Shown piece after piece: positions 5,647-5,749 of a stretch of DNA of 5,749 bases. The DNA is from Deltaproteobacteria bacterium (lineage in GTDB: Bacteria; Myxococcota; Polyangia; Polyangiales; B10-G4), in contig JAFDCW010000340.1 of assembly GCA_019312705.1 (NCBI GenBank), positions 1 to 5,749 of the forward strand, in the 5' to 3' direction. Both the position numbers and the translations under genes were made by a program. How positions within the stretch are numbered: the first letter of the stretch is position 1; each line of letters begins with the position of its first letter. The notes below the pieces were generated by a model. That model was not told the DNA's origin, did no database searches, and worked only from the letters and a program-made list of their open reading frames with translations.

Positions 5647-5749
5647 CGGTCGTCCCCTTCCGGGTCGGAATCCGGGTCCGAATCCGAATCCGAATCCGAA
5701 TCCGAATCCGTTTCCGTTTCCGTTTCCGTCTCTGTCTCCGTGTCCGTCT
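5643..5749 (-). CDS. Acidic C-terminal tail of an upstream gene (partial)
   Basis: The right edge of the window, read on the - strand, is an open frame of 34 complete codons ending in TGA at 5645-5643. That stop overlaps the ATG of the next gene in the sequence ATGA. The tail is Thr-Glu repeats, then Ser-Asp repeats, ending PDSDPEGDDR; half the residues are Asp or Glu and there is one basic residue, the last. The body of the protein is outside the window, so its family cannot be named. The frame is supported by the regular repeat, the acidic composition seen in other stalks nearby, and the overlap with the next start. It is likely the preceding member of the same operon. Other frames here give long basic or mixed repeats and lack the coupling. 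Confidence 0.72.
   Translation of the reverse strand, partial: TDTETETETETETDSDSDSDSDSDPDSDPEGDDR
5654..5661 (-). promoter_or_regulatory. Ribosome binding site of the carboxypeptidase-regulatory-like gene
   Basis: On the - strand GGAAGGGG ends seven bases before ATG 5646. It lies inside the last codons of the upstream frame and supports both the chosen start and coupled translation. Confidence 0.65.
5679..5749 (-). repeat. Hexanucleotide repeat array (TCCGAA / TTCCGT)
   Basis: On the + strand, copies of TCCGAA pass into TTCCGT and then CTCCGT/CTGTCT variants up to the window edge. In the coding frame the first block gives Ser-Asp and the second Thr-Glu. The strand is almost purely purine on the - side within each unit, and the array probably continues past the edge. 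Confidence 0.85.

Noticed and set aside
5474..5749. Short regular repeats that might suggest a CRISPR array
   Set aside because: Units of 18 bp and 6 bp are contiguous, without spacers, and keep a coding frame throughout.

Overview
The window is GC-rich DNA that looks like a chromosome segment from a member of the Myxococcota (the former Deltaproteobacteria), possibly of the Polyangiales/Sandaracinus type. This placement is inferred from strong G/C at third codon positions, several exported proteins with long low-complexity stalks (Pro-Glu, Pro-Asp-Ala-Gly, Pro-Gln-Ala-Gln), a very glycine-rich lipoprotein, and a single-stranded DNA-binding protein with a long Gly/Asp linker. No rRNA, tRNA, CRISPR array, insertion sequence or phage gene was seen.

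Layout from left to right. (1) Bases 1-117 are the 3' end of ssb on the + strand, recognised by its acidic DDDIPF tip. (2) A short convergent gap holds two tandem hairpins. (3) Bases 178-1131 on the - strand encode a lipoprotein with a Pro-Glu stalk and an internal tandem duplication of a four-cysteine domain. (4) A 104-bp divergent gap holds an interrupted palindrome and, on the right, a good Shine-Dalgarno site. (5) Bases 1236-2777 on the + strand encode a YfbK-type von Willebrand factor A (VWA) protein with an intact metal-ion site, followed by a strong hairpin terminator. (6) Bases 2867-4159 on the - strand encode a lipoprotein with a PDAG-type stalk and a Gly-rich, beta-helix-like body. 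(7) Bases 4210-5646 on the - strand encode a secreted, single-pass membrane protein with a carboxypeptidase-regulatory-like domain. (8) Bases 5643-5749 on the - strand are the acidic Thr-Glu/Ser-Asp tail of an upstream gene whose stop overlaps the start of (7) by four bases (ATGA).

Apart from ssb, and the cut-off gene (8) whose nature cannot be judged, every gene here encodes a predicted envelope or surface protein. Only the gene pair at the right edge shows clear evidence of being one transcription unit (translational coupling). The - strand gene at 2867-4159 may be read through from it across a 50-base gap. The VWA gene and the duplicated-domain lipoprotein are divergent neighbours and could share a control region, but nothing in the sequence proves a joint function. 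I found no convincing evidence of a complete new system. The most original items are the duplicated four-cysteine domain, the triple beta-rung motif in the Gly-rich lipoprotein, and the coupled gene pair at the right edge.
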